NCBI GenBank assembly: GCA_037969115.1
Contig: JBBKWQ010000396.1
Coordinates: forward strand, 26,918-90,917
DNA length: 64,000 nt
Direction: 5' to 3'
Source of the DNA: JBBKWQ01 sp037969115
Lineage (GTDB): Bacteria > Actinomycetota > Acidimicrobiia > Acidimicrobiales > Ilumatobacteraceae
Position 1 is the stretch's first letter. Every line of letters begins with the position of its first letter. Positions 1-7,661 of this stretch are shown piece after piece. Under the pieces are notes generated by a model. It saw only the letters and a list, made by a program, of their open reading frames with translations, did no database searches and had not been told where the DNA came from. A program made the translations under genes and the position numbers.

Positions 1-1733
1 TTCTCCGAGCGGTCTCCCGGAGGTTCACCGAACTCGGCGCGGTGCTGCTCCTGACAGTCGAACGCCCAATAGCCCACCAGTCGCCCGGAATAGGTGAGAT
101 CGCAGTTGGCGTAGACGAGGAGTTCGTTCCCGTTCTCCGACAACGGAACGAACTCCTCGAACGTGGTCAGGTTTCGTGCCGTCCACGGCGCGAGCACCAT
201 CAGACATGTCGCGCCGGCGAGTACGAGGTGTCGCCAACGGTCGCCGAGGTCGAGGTCGTAGTTCCGCAACATCCACGGCATGACCAGGAGTGGTGCGAGC
301 AAGAGTCCCTCACCGCGCGTGAGCGCAGCGAGACCGATCAGCGCACCGATCGCCGCCGAGCACCACCACGTCGGGCGATCACGCCACCGATAGGCCAACA
401 GCACGCACGACGTGGTGAGCAACGCGAAAAGGCCCTCGGGGAAGAGCAGTGGATCGATCATCCACAGGTTGGGGTAGAGGGCCGCGAACACACCGGCGAC
501 GAGTGCAACGGCGCGCCCGCCGAGGCGGCGCGCGACCGACATCGTGACCGCCACAGTTGCCGTGCCGATGAGGATCGACACGAACTTGTGGTCGACATAA
601 CTGGTTCCGCCCAGCCTTGACGACAACGACAGGATCACCGGGTACAGCGGGCCGTGGAGAGCGCTGGGCAGGGGAGTGGCGGAGTCGAGCCAGTTCAGCG
701 GCTCGGGGAAGCCACGACCCTCGGCGAGTGCGTTCGCGGTGACGTGGTAGAAGAGCGGGTCGCCGTCGTCGGTCTTGGTGGCGAGGATCCGCAGCCACGC
801 CGTGACACGCATCAACAGACCACCGCCGACGACACCGGCGAAGACGGCGGGATACCACCAGGCCGGCCAGCGACCCGTTCGCCAGCGAATGACCGGAAGT
901 GCGCCTGCTGCGGTGATCACGACGCCGATCGCCACGGCCAGTGCGGCAGACCAGAGGAACAATGGAATCGCTGCAGCAGCGACGATCGATCCGTTCGGTG
1001 TGTCGACGTAGCTCTCGATGTGTTGCCGGGCAAGACCGCCGACCACGACCGATCCGGCGAGGGCCGACCCGGGCGCAGCGAACCCGACCCTCGAGAACCA
1101 TCGCGACGGCGAACCGGCGGCGAGATGGATGCTCAGGACGATCAAACCGGCGACGGCGAGGTACGCGACCCGGCGGACGAGCAGATCGACGACACCGGTG
1201 ACGGGTTCGCCGCGCGGAAGCCCACCGAGCCATGCCGTTGCCAACATGATCGCCGCCGCCACGGGCAGAATCCGTTTTCCGCTGCGAAGTGCTGCCGGTG
1301 GACCGACCCGAGCGATGGAGACGACGATGAGCGCCAGACCGATGGTGTCGATCGAACCTGCAACGAAGCCGAGCGCTTCGCGGGCACCGGCGGAAACTCG
1401 TGACTCCATGGCCACGTGCACCGGCACACCCAGTGCGGCTATCGCCGCGCCGGCTGTCATCCAGAAGCGTGAGCCTCGTAGGCCCAGTTCGAGGCGGTCC
1501 GCAGTGACCAGGGCTGCGATCGCGACGATGATCACGACGACACCGACATCGAAACGAGCAATCAGCCGACCGAGCACAGATTCGGTCGAGCCGGTGAAGT
1601 GGCCGACCTCGGCTGCGATGTTCGCGAGACCTGCCAATGAAACCAGAGCAAACGTCCGCGCAGCCAAGGCAGGACTGCGATCGTGTCTCGGGGCCGTCCC
1701 TTCGGGAGCACGGGTCGTTTCGAGCGAGGTCAC
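1..1733 (-). CDS. GT-C type polyprenyl-phosphate-sugar glycosyltransferase, C-terminus beyond window
   Basis: The frame is open from a GTG at 1733 to the left edge, at least 577 residues, and the end is missing. The protein is strongly hydrophobic with many membrane helices. After about 330 residues of N-terminal helices it carries a motif of the form KTDDGDPLFYHVTANALAEG, then GPLYPVIL and LYPNLWMIDPLLFPEG. These are typical of dolichyl-phosphate-mannose-dependent GT-C enzymes (ArnT/GT39/GT83-like), with acidic residues in the first large extracytoplasmic loop. It is a paralogue of the divergent gene at 1817: both share LYPNLWM, an ALTR(G/S)E(G/L)LLLAP stretch and an N-C-x-D/x-S-Y region. 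It probably transfers a sugar from a polyprenyl-phosphate donor to an envelope glycan. Donor and acceptor cannot be told from sequence. Confidence 0.8.
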   Translation of the reverse strand, partial: MTSLETTRAPEGTAPRHDRSPALAARTFALVSLAGLANIAAEVGHFTGSTESVLGRLIARFDVGVVVIIVAIAALVTADRLELGLRGSRFWMTAGAAIAALGVPVHVAMESRVSAGAREALGFVAGSIDTIGLALIVVSIARVGPPAALRSGKRILPVAAAIMLATAWLGGLPRGEPVTGVVDLLVRRVAYLAVAGLIVLSIHLAAGSPSRWFSRVGFAAPGSALAGSVVVGGLARQHIESYVDTPNGSIVAAAAIPLFLWSAALAVAIGVVITAAGALPVIRWRTGRWPAWWYPAVFAGVVGGGLLMRVTAWLRILATKTDDGDPLFYHVTANALAEGRGFPEPLNWLDSATPLPSALHGPLYPVILSLSSRLGGTSYVDHKFVSILIGTATVAVTMSVARRLGGRAVALVAGVFAALYPNLWMIDPLLFPEGLFALLTTSCVLLAYRWRDRPTWWCSAAIGALIGLAALTRGEGLLLAPLLVMPWMLRNYDLDLGDRWRHLVLAGATCLMVLAPWTARNLTTFEEFVPLSENGNELLVYANCDLTYSGRLVGYWAFDCQEQHRAEFGEPPGDRSE

Positions 1734-1743
1734 AACGGCTGCG

Positions 1744-1749
1744 AGTGTA
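1744..1749 (-). promoter_or_regulatory. Candidate leaderless -10 (TACACT)
   Basis: TACACT on the minus strand ends 10 bases before the GTG at 1733. There is no Shine-Dalgarno in between, so transcription probably begins at or next to the start codon. Confidence 0.45.
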
Positions 1750-1778
1750 GGTGGCCCACCCCTGTCACAATGTGTATC

Positions 1779-1794
1779 GATCTGCGAGCAGATC
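1779..1794. promoter_or_regulatory. Palindrome GATCTGC-GA-GCAGATC between divergent glycosyltransferase genes
   Basis: A perfect 7-bp inverted repeat with a 2-base centre lies in the 83-base gap between two divergent paralogues. The short centre suits a dimeric-regulator operator better than a hairpin. Its role is inferred. Confidence 0.35.
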
Positions 1795-1816
1795 ACAGAT
1801 CCGAACGCACTGGCCG

Positions 1817-3118
1817 ATGACCCTTCTCAACACCCCGCACGTCTCCAACCACGTTTCGGCCACGCACCGCCGGTGGTTCCTCGCCGCAGTGACGCTCGCA
1901 GCGGCGGTTCGATTCGTCATGCTCGCGTCGAAGTGGCGAGACGGCCTGCTGCTGAACGACTCCCTCTGGTACAGCGGGCAGGCCTCGCAACTCGCTCGTG
2001 GTCGCGGATTCGCCGGTCCGTTCGTGAGCGGACCGTCGGCAGAGCATGGTCCACTCACCCCACTGCTGCTCGCTCCTGTGAGCGGGCTTGACAATCCCGT
2101 CCCGTGGCAACGGCTGGTCATGACGTTGATCGGCATCATCACCGTGGCACTGATCGGGCTGCTCGCCGCGCGTGTGGCCGGCTGGACGGCAGCGGTGTTT
2201 GCGACGTTGTTGGCGGCGGTGTACCCCAATCTGTGGATGAACGACAGTTTGGTCATGTCGGAATCGGTGGCGGCCCTCATGGTGACCGGCGCGCTCCTGG
2301 TCGCGGTGTCGATCCCGGGCGGTCGGCATCAATCCGTACGCGGATTGTGGTGCGGTGCGCTCGTCGGGCTCGCGGCGTTGACCCGTAGTGAACTCTTGCT
2401 CCTGGCACCGCTCATCGCAGTGGTGATCTGGGTTCCCGATGAACGACGCACCGATGGGTCCGATCCGTCACGCCAGGTTCTTCGCACCCCGCTGCTGGTC
2501 GTGGTCGCCGCGCTCGTGGTGGTGTCGCCTTGGGTGGTGCGAAACCTGCTCAGCTTCGAGCGCCCCGTCGTGATGACCACCAACGATGGCGCGACCCTGT
2601 TGGGAGCGAACTGCGCCGACTCGTACGCCGGGGCCGACATCGGGGGATGGTCTCTGTTCTGCGTACTCGACGCCGGGGGCCGACCCGACGAAGAACCCTC
2701 GGTCCGGTCCGAGCGGTATCGCTCGCTCGCAGTCGATCACGCCACCGACCATCCCGGCCGAGTTCCACTCGTCGTTGCCGCCCGAATCGGTCGGGGTCTC
2801 GACCTGGTCGGGGTCGAGAACCTGGTCGTGGCCGACGTCGGCGAAGAGCGATACCGATGGGCCTCGTGGTCGGGTGTCGTCGCGTGGTGGCTGCTCGTGA
2901 TCCCCATGATCGTCGGCGCACGAATGCTGACCCGTCGGCCGCGATTGATCCTGCTCACGCCTGTCGTTTCCGTGTTCATCACGACCGTTTGCTTCTACGG
3001 CGGCCATCGCATTCGCTCGCCGCTCGAGCCCGTGGTGGTCGTTCTGTCGGGCGTGGCAATGGCGGCCTGGTTCCAGCGACTCACTCGACCTCGACCGGGC
3101 AGCGGCGCGACAGCATGA
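1817..3118 (+). CDS. GT-C type membrane glycosyltransferase
   Basis: A 433-residue multi-spanning membrane protein with a short basic N-terminus, a first helix at about residues 20-35, and an extracytoplasmic loop with LLLNDSLWYSGQASQLARG and GPLTPLLL. The D/N-S-x-W-Y and GP-LTP pattern matches polyprenyl-phosphate-sugar GT-C enzymes. LYPNLWMNDSL then aligns with the divergent gene ending at 1733, so the two are paralogues. I chose ATG 1817 because the in-frame GTG at 1751 would add a polar N-terminus with no resemblance to the family. Its stop overlaps the next start (ATGA, 3115-3118). It heads a coupled operon to 6901 and is probably an envelope glycan sugar transferase of unknown specificity. 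Confidence 0.75.
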   Translation: MTLLNTPHVSNHVSATHRRWFLAAVTLAAAVRFVMLASKWRDGLLLNDSLWYSGQASQLARGRGFAGPFVSGPSAEHGPLTPLLLAPVSGLDNPVPWQRLVMTLIGIITVALIGLLAARVAGWTAAVFATLLAAVYPNLWMNDSLVMSESVAALMVTGALLVAVSIPGGRHQSVRGLWCGALVGLAALTRSELLLLAPLIAVVIWVPDERRTDGSDPSRQVLRTPLLVVVAALVVVSPWVVRNLLSFERPVVMTTNDGATLLGANCADSYAGADIGGWSLFCVLDAGGRPDEEPSVRSERYRSLAVDHATDHPGRVPLVVAARIGRGLDLVGVENLVVADVGEERYRWASWSGVVAWWLLVIPMIVGARMLTRRPRLILLTPVVSVFITTVCFYGGHRIRSPLEPVVVVLSGVAMAAWFQRLTRPRPGSGATA

Positions 3119-5175
3119 CCGATCAGCCTCGCTACCAACCGGCGCTCGACGGCATCCGCGGCGTCGCTGTGGTCCTCGTCGTCTTGTTCCACGGCGGAGT
3201 GACGTGGCTCGACGGCGGCTACCTCGGCGTCTCGGTTTTCTTCACGCTGTCGGGTTTCCTGATCACCCGATTGCTCCTCACGGAGTTCGACCGCACCGGC
3301 GGCATCGACATTCCGGCGTTCCTGGCTCGGCGGGCACGTCGTCTGCTCCCGGCAAGCGCCGTCTGTCTCGTTGGTGTGGCGGTGTGCTCGCGCCTCGGGC
3401 TGCTCGACGGTGTGGCAAACCTGCAGCGCGATCTCCTCGGCTCGGCTTTCCAGGTACAGAACTGGGTGATGCTCGCCTCGGGCGACTCGTATGCCGATTT
3501 GCTGGTCGACACGGCCGGCCGGCCGTCGCCGCTCGACCACTACTGGTCATTGGCGATCGAGGAACAGTTCTACTGGTTCTGGCCGGCGGCGGTTTCGATC
3601 TTGGCAGTCGTTCCACATGCGCGGATTCGCCGGTTCGGTGTGCTCGCGTTCGCGGCAGCGCTGGTCGCCCCATTGACGGCTGTGCTGTGGGGTGCAGAAG
3701 CCGCCTATCTGGCGACTCCGGCGCGTCTCGCCGAGATTCTGGTGGGAGCATCGTTGGCGACGATGTTCCATGACGCCGCCGCACTCGCCCGGCGCCCGCC
3801 GGCGTGGCTCGGTATCGCCGGATGGATCGGCGTCGCTTCCGTGATGTTCGGCGTGCTGGTACTTCCCGTCGCCGGCGGATTCGCCTATTCCGGCGGTCTG
3901 CCTTTGGTGGCAGTGGCAAGCGCGTTCTGGATCGCCTCGGTGCAGGCTGCGGGCTCCCTCACCCGCGTGATGGCGCATCCGGTCTTGGCAACCGTCGGCA
4001 GGGCGAGTTATGGCGTGTACCTGTATCACTGGCCGATCTTCGTGATGCTCGACGAGTCGAGAATCGGCCTGTCCGGATTCGGACTGCTTGGTCTTCGACT
4101 GGCCGTGACAGCGGTCGTCGCTGCCGCGTCGTTCGTCTGGATCGAGCAGCCGATCCGAACGGCCACATGGCGCCCACGTCCGACCTTGGCGATGGCGGGT
4201 GGTGCCACCGTCGTGTTGCTCGTGGTTGCGGTCGCCGTGCCGGCATCGTTGGACGAGTACTGGAATCGCGGAACCGCGGAGGCCGCGAGCGAGTTCCGGA
4301 GTGCTGCACCGGATGAACCGCTCACGTCAGCGACGTCTCCTCCGACGAGTGCACCACACCCTCCTGACGTCACCAGCGGCGTCGACGGGAGCGACGGCAT
4401 TCCGCCGCGCCCACTTTCCACGGCGCCATCGACCGTCGAGTCCGACGCCGTCGCACAGACCGCAACCATCGATCTCGACCTCGACTTCGTCCCGGCCCGA
4501 CCCGTGCGAATCGTGATGGTCGGTGACTCGACGGCCGAGGCGACCGGCAACGGTCTGGTCGATTGGGCGGTACAACACCCCGAGTTCGCCGAGGTGGCGC
4601 TGGCGGTGTCGCCCGGTTGTGGCTTCCTCCGAGGTGGCGTGGTCTCCACCGACGACGGTGTGCCTTTCGGCGAGAGCTGCGACGGCGTGCTGGACGACGT
4701 GCTTCCCGACCTGCTCGAAGCCGAACCGGACGTGGTCGTACTGCTCGCCACGTCGCGCGACATGCTCGACCGGGAGTGGTCGGATGACGAGGGTCCGCTC
4801 GGTCCACACGATCCGCTGTTCCGGGCCCGCCTCGAAGCTGACTACGCGACGATGACTCGGTTGATCCGACAGGCCGGAGCCGTCGTGGTGTGGACTCGTG
4901 CACCGGACGTCGACCCGTTCTGGCTCGGGTTGGACGACCGTTTCAGCAATGCCGAACGCCGCGCGGTCGTCGAAGGAGTCATGGAACGTCTTGCCGCCGA
5001 CCCGGGTGACGGCGTCGAACTGCTCGATCTCCGATCGTGGGCCGCTGACGACGGCGTCGACGCAGACCACGAAGCACGGCCCGATGGCATGCATTGGACA
5101 CCGGTCGCAGCGCTCGACATCGCTGATCGGTATCTTGCACCAGCACTCATCAACATTGCACTGGACCACACTTGA
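3115..5175 (+). CDS. Acyltransferase-3 family O-acyltransferase with C-terminal SGNH domain
   Basis: 686 residues. Residues 1 to about 390 form the ten-helix acyltransferase-3 (OafA/YrhL) domain: it opens with ALDGIRGVAVVLVVLFHGG, whose His26 is the conserved catalytic His, and carries IEEQFYWFWPA. A Ser/Thr/Pro-rich linker of about 60 residues follows. The C-terminal periplasmic-type SGNH hydrolase domain has its nucleophile in MVGDSTAE and the Asp/His of the triad in DGMHWTP. Family members of this build acetylate surface polysaccharides: the membrane domain passes an acyl group across the membrane and the SGNH domain places it on the glycan. It overlaps both neighbours by 4 bases (ATGA at 3115, TTGA at 5172). 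A second such protein lies at 7662-9785. The acceptor is unknown. Confidence 0.9.
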   Translation: MTDQPRYQPALDGIRGVAVVLVVLFHGGVTWLDGGYLGVSVFFTLSGFLITRLLLTEFDRTGGIDIPAFLARRARRLLPASAVCLVGVAVCSRLGLLDGVANLQRDLLGSAFQVQNWVMLASGDSYADLLVDTAGRPSPLDHYWSLAIEEQFYWFWPAAVSILAVVPHARIRRFGVLAFAAALVAPLTAVLWGAEAAYLATPARLAEILVGASLATMFHDAAALARRPPAWLGIAGWIGVASVMFGVLVLPVAGGFAYSGGLPLVAVASAFWIASVQAAGSLTRVMAHPVLATVGRASYGVYLYHWPIFVMLDESRIGLSGFGLLGLRLAVTAVVAAASFVWIEQPIRTATWRPRPTLAMAGGATVVLLVVAVAVPASLDEYWNRGTAEAASEFRSAAPDEPLTSATSPPTSAPHPPDVTSGVDGSDGIPPRPLSTAPSTVESDAVAQTATIDLDLDFVPARPVRIVMVGDSTAEATGNGLVDWAVQHPEFAEVALAVSPGCGFLRGGVVSTDDGVPFGESCDGVLDDVLPDLLEAEPDVVVLLATSRDMLDREWSDDEGPLGPHDPLFRARLEADYATMTRLIRQAGAVVVWTRAPDVDPFWLGLDDRFSNAERRAVVEGVMERLAADPGDGVELLDLRSWAADDGVDADHEARPDGMHWTPVAALDIADRYLAPALINIALDHT

Positions 5176-6326
5176 CCGACGCCGAACAGATCGCCCATCT
5201 CGTCGACGAGATCATCGACGCCGGCGTTCGTCGGGTCCACGTGCTTGCATGGCGTGATCTCGACGATCCCGACGCCGGCGGTTCCGAGGTACACGCGGAT
5301 CACTTCATGACGCGTTGGGCGGACGCCGGACTCGACGTGCTGCATCGAACGTCTGCGGGCGTGGGCATCCCGGCCGAGGCTGACCGGGGCGGCTATCGCA
5401 TCGTTCGTCGAGGCAGTCGCTACAGCGTCTTTCCGCGGACGGTGGTGTCGGAGGTAACCAGGTCGATGGGGCCCTATGACGGACTCGTCGAGATCTGGAA
5501 CGGGGTGCCCTGGCTCTCGCCCGTCTGGTGTCGAAAACCATCGATCACCGTGGTTCATCACGTGCACGGTCCCATGTGGGACCAGATCATGCCCAGACCG
5601 CTCGCCGGTGTGGGGCGGGTGATGGAGACACGATTGGCTCCACCGTTCTACCGGCGGGGTCAGGTCGTCACTCCGTCGGAATCCACTCGTGGCGAACTGA
5701 TCGAACTGGGCTTTCGTCCAGACCGTGTCACGGCCTTCCCGAACGGCGTCGACGAGTTCTTCACGGAAGGACTCGACCGATACGTGGAACCGACGATCGT
5801 GGCCGCCGCCCGTCTGGCGCCCGTCAAACGGTTCATCAGCCTGCTCGACGCTGCGGAGCAGGCACGCCAACGTGTTCCGAACATGCAGGTCCGCATCGTC
5901 GGCGAGGGCCCTGAGCGAGCGAACATCGAGGCATGGGTTCGTGAACACGCCGCCCAATCGTGGGTGACCTTGGTCGGCCACATCACGCGCATCGAACTCC
6001 GCGACGAGTACCGGCGAGCCTGGTTGGTGGTCAGCGCATCGCTCGCCGAGGGTTGGGGACTCGCACTCACCGAGGCTGCCGCGTGCGGCACCGCTGCGGT
6101 CGCCACGGACATCAACGGGCATCGGTCATCGGTGGTCGATGGCGTCACCGGACTCCTGGCGCCGCTCGATCGGTTGGGGGAACGAATCGCCGACGTGCTG
6201 ACCGACGATTCGCTCAGGACCCGCCTCGCCGTCGCCGCACTCGACCGGGCGCGGACGCTCACCTGGGACGCGTCTGCGTTGGGATTGACGTCGATCTTTC
6301 ATCGAGTCGTGCAAGAGTCGCGATGA
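5172..6326 (+). CDS. Glycosyltransferase family 4
   Basis: 384 residues with a GT-B fold. The N-terminal half has the HVLAWRDLDDPDAGGSEVHA pattern typical of actinobacterial GT4 enzymes. The C-terminal half has a GEGPER phosphate-binding loop and the EGWGLALTEAAACGT motif (E-x7-E), which contacts the nucleotide-sugar. It has no membrane helix and should act at the cytoplasmic face. The start is TTG 5172, overlapping the previous stop as TTGA. Position between an acyltransferase and a DPM1-like gene supports a role in the same envelope glycan. The sugar is not predictable. Confidence 0.85.
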   Translation: MTDAEQIAHLVDEIIDAGVRRVHVLAWRDLDDPDAGGSEVHADHFMTRWADAGLDVLHRTSAGVGIPAEADRGGYRIVRRGSRYSVFPRTVVSEVTRSMGPYDGLVEIWNGVPWLSPVWCRKPSITVVHHVHGPMWDQIMPRPLAGVGRVMETRLAPPFYRRGQVVTPSESTRGELIELGFRPDRVTAFPNGVDEFFTEGLDRYVEPTIVAAARLAPVKRFISLLDAAEQARQRVPNMQVRIVGEGPERANIEAWVREHAAQSWVTLVGHITRIELRDEYRRAWLVVSASLAEGWGLALTEAAACGTAAVATDINGHRSSVVDGVTGLLAPLDRLGERIADVLTDDSLRTRLAVAALDRARTLTWDASALGLTSIFHRVVQESR

Positions 6327-6901
6327 TGGATTCGGGAACCCGACCGATCGCGACCCACGCTGTCGCAGTTGCGGTGCTCGCGCTCACGGTCGGACTCGTG
6401 GTCGGATGGTGGGTCTGGCCCTCACTGAGTGGTGCGGACGACCAGGTCGACGTGATGGTGATCGACGACGGTTTCCTCAAGACGAGTCGTCGATCCGTCG
6501 AGTTGCGGGTCCGCGAGGAGGGTCAACGAATCGAATGGCTCGACCTGGCCTCGACCGACTGTACGCCCGACGAGTTCGCCGCGGCCGTCTCCCGGGTCGC
6601 CCCGGAACGCGTCGTGATCAGCCTCGGCGACCCGACGTGCGAGGCGACCGCGGTGGCCGATCTGGCCCACTCGACGCCGATCGTGCTGGTCCGACCGGGT
6701 GAACCCGTCGACAGACCTGAGGCGACCGAGGTCATCGACCCGACGCATTTGATCGGTCACCCGGAGCCGTCGCTGCGCCTCGGATGCCTCTGGTGGGAGG
6801 TCTGCCCGCCCGAACGGTCGGTCGAGGTGCGAGACACACGGGGAAATCTCACGATCGAGGGCGGAGAACGTGTTGCCCGATTGATCGCCGCGAACGTCTG
6901 A
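6323..6901 (+). CDS. Single-span membrane-anchored protein, unknown function
   Basis: 192 residues. A short N-terminus is followed by one hydrophobic helix at about residues 10-32 and then a 155-residue domain on the outer side. That domain has alternating beta and alpha segments (QVDVMVIDDGFLK, ERVVISLGDPTCEA, STPIVLVRPGE), suggesting a Rossmann-like SGNH-type or sugar-binding fold, but I see no catalytic signature. Its start overlaps the GT4 stop (ATGA 6323-6326), so it is translated with the glycan operon and may be an accessory factor. I do not recognise the family. Confidence 0.6.
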   Translation: MMDSGTRPIATHAVAVAVLALTVGLVVGWWVWPSLSGADDQVDVMVIDDGFLKTSRRSVELRVREEGQRIEWLDLASTDCTPDEFAAAVSRVAPERVVISLGDPTCEATAVADLAHSTPIVLVRPGEPVDRPEATEVIDPTHLIGHPEPSLRLGCLWWEVCPPERSVEVRDTRGNLTIEGGERVARLIAANV

Positions 6902-6907
6902 CGGCTG

Positions 6908-6913
6908 TACGAT
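6908..6913 (+). promoter_or_regulatory. Leaderless -10 (TACGAT) for DPM1-like gene
   Basis: TACGAT ends 8 bases before the GTG at 6922. It lies in the 20-base gap after the preceding gene, so the DPM1-like gene probably also has its own leaderless transcript. Confidence 0.55.
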
Positions 6914-6921
6914 CCTGCGCC

Positions 6922-7650
6922 GTGCGTACCGTCATCGTGATTCCGACCTACAACGAGCGTGAGAACGTCGTGAAGCTCGTTGAGGCCGTGCGCTGCGCGG
7001 TTGCCGATGCCGATGTCCTGGTGGTCGATGACAGCAGCCCGGATGGCACTGGTGAACTCGTGACCGAGATGCGGACGAACGACGACCGGGTCAGGCTGCT
7101 CAATCGCCCGAAGAAGGAGGGACTGGGCAGCGCGTACCGTGAGGGTTTCGCGAGTGTGCTCGACGCCGGCTACGACCGTGTGGTGTCGATGGATGTCGAC
7201 TTCTCGCACGATCCCACGGTGATCCCCGAGATGCTGCGGCTGCTCGATGCCGGAGCCGATGCCGTGATCGGGTCGCGGTACGTGCCCGGAGGATCCACCG
7301 TGAACTGGCCGGTGCATCGTCGGATCCTGTCACGATGGGGCAACCGGTACACCTCGTTCGTGTTGGGTCTCCAGGTCCGTGACTGCACCTCTGGATTTCG
7401 GGCCTACAGCGCCGGGGCACTGCGTGCGATCTCGCCGTCGACCACGAGCGCGGAAGGATATGCGTTTCTCACCGAACTGGTCCGGCGTCTCGCACGGGGC
7501 GGCTTCCGTATCCTCGAAACACCGATCGTGTTCACCGATCGGGAACACGGATCGTCGAAGATGTCGGGACGGATCGTCGTCGAATCGATGTTCCTGGTGA
7601 CCCGATGGGGTCTCCGAGACGCGATCCGGCGCCGCAAACCGGCGGTCTGA
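6922..7650 (+). CDS. Polyprenol-phosphate mannosyltransferase (DPM1/Ppm1-like GT2)
   Basis: 242 residues. It starts RTVIVIPTYNERENV, then VLVVDDSSPDGTG, the metal-binding SMDVDFSHDP (DxD), GSRYVPGG, and HGSSKMSGRIVVES near the end, which is the full signature of DPM1 and the C-terminal domain of mycobacterial Ppm1. No membrane helices are present, as in the soluble DPM1 class. It would use GDP-mannose to make polyprenyl-phosphate-mannose, the donor for the GT-C enzymes encoded on both sides and for the PIG-V-like protein. GTG 6922 was chosen because the family N-terminus begins there and a -10 sits just upstream. It is convergent with the acyltransferase ending at 7662. Confidence 0.9.
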   Translation: MRTVIVIPTYNERENVVKLVEAVRCAVADADVLVVDDSSPDGTGELVTEMRTNDDRVRLLNRPKKEGLGSAYREGFASVLDAGYDRVVSMDVDFSHDPTVIPEMLRLLDAGADAVIGSRYVPGGSTVNWPVHRRILSRWGNRYTSFVLGLQVRDCTSGFRAYSAGALRAISPSTTSAEGYAFLTELVRRLARGGFRILETPIVFTDREHGSSKMSGRIVVESMFLVTRWGLRDAIRRRKPAV

Positions 7651-7661
7651 CCACCGGGTAC

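Noticed and set aside
1751..1816. Upstream GTG start for the GT-C gene at 1817
   Set aside because: It adds a polar, His/Arg-rich stretch across the palindrome; ATG 1817 fits the family N-terminus better.
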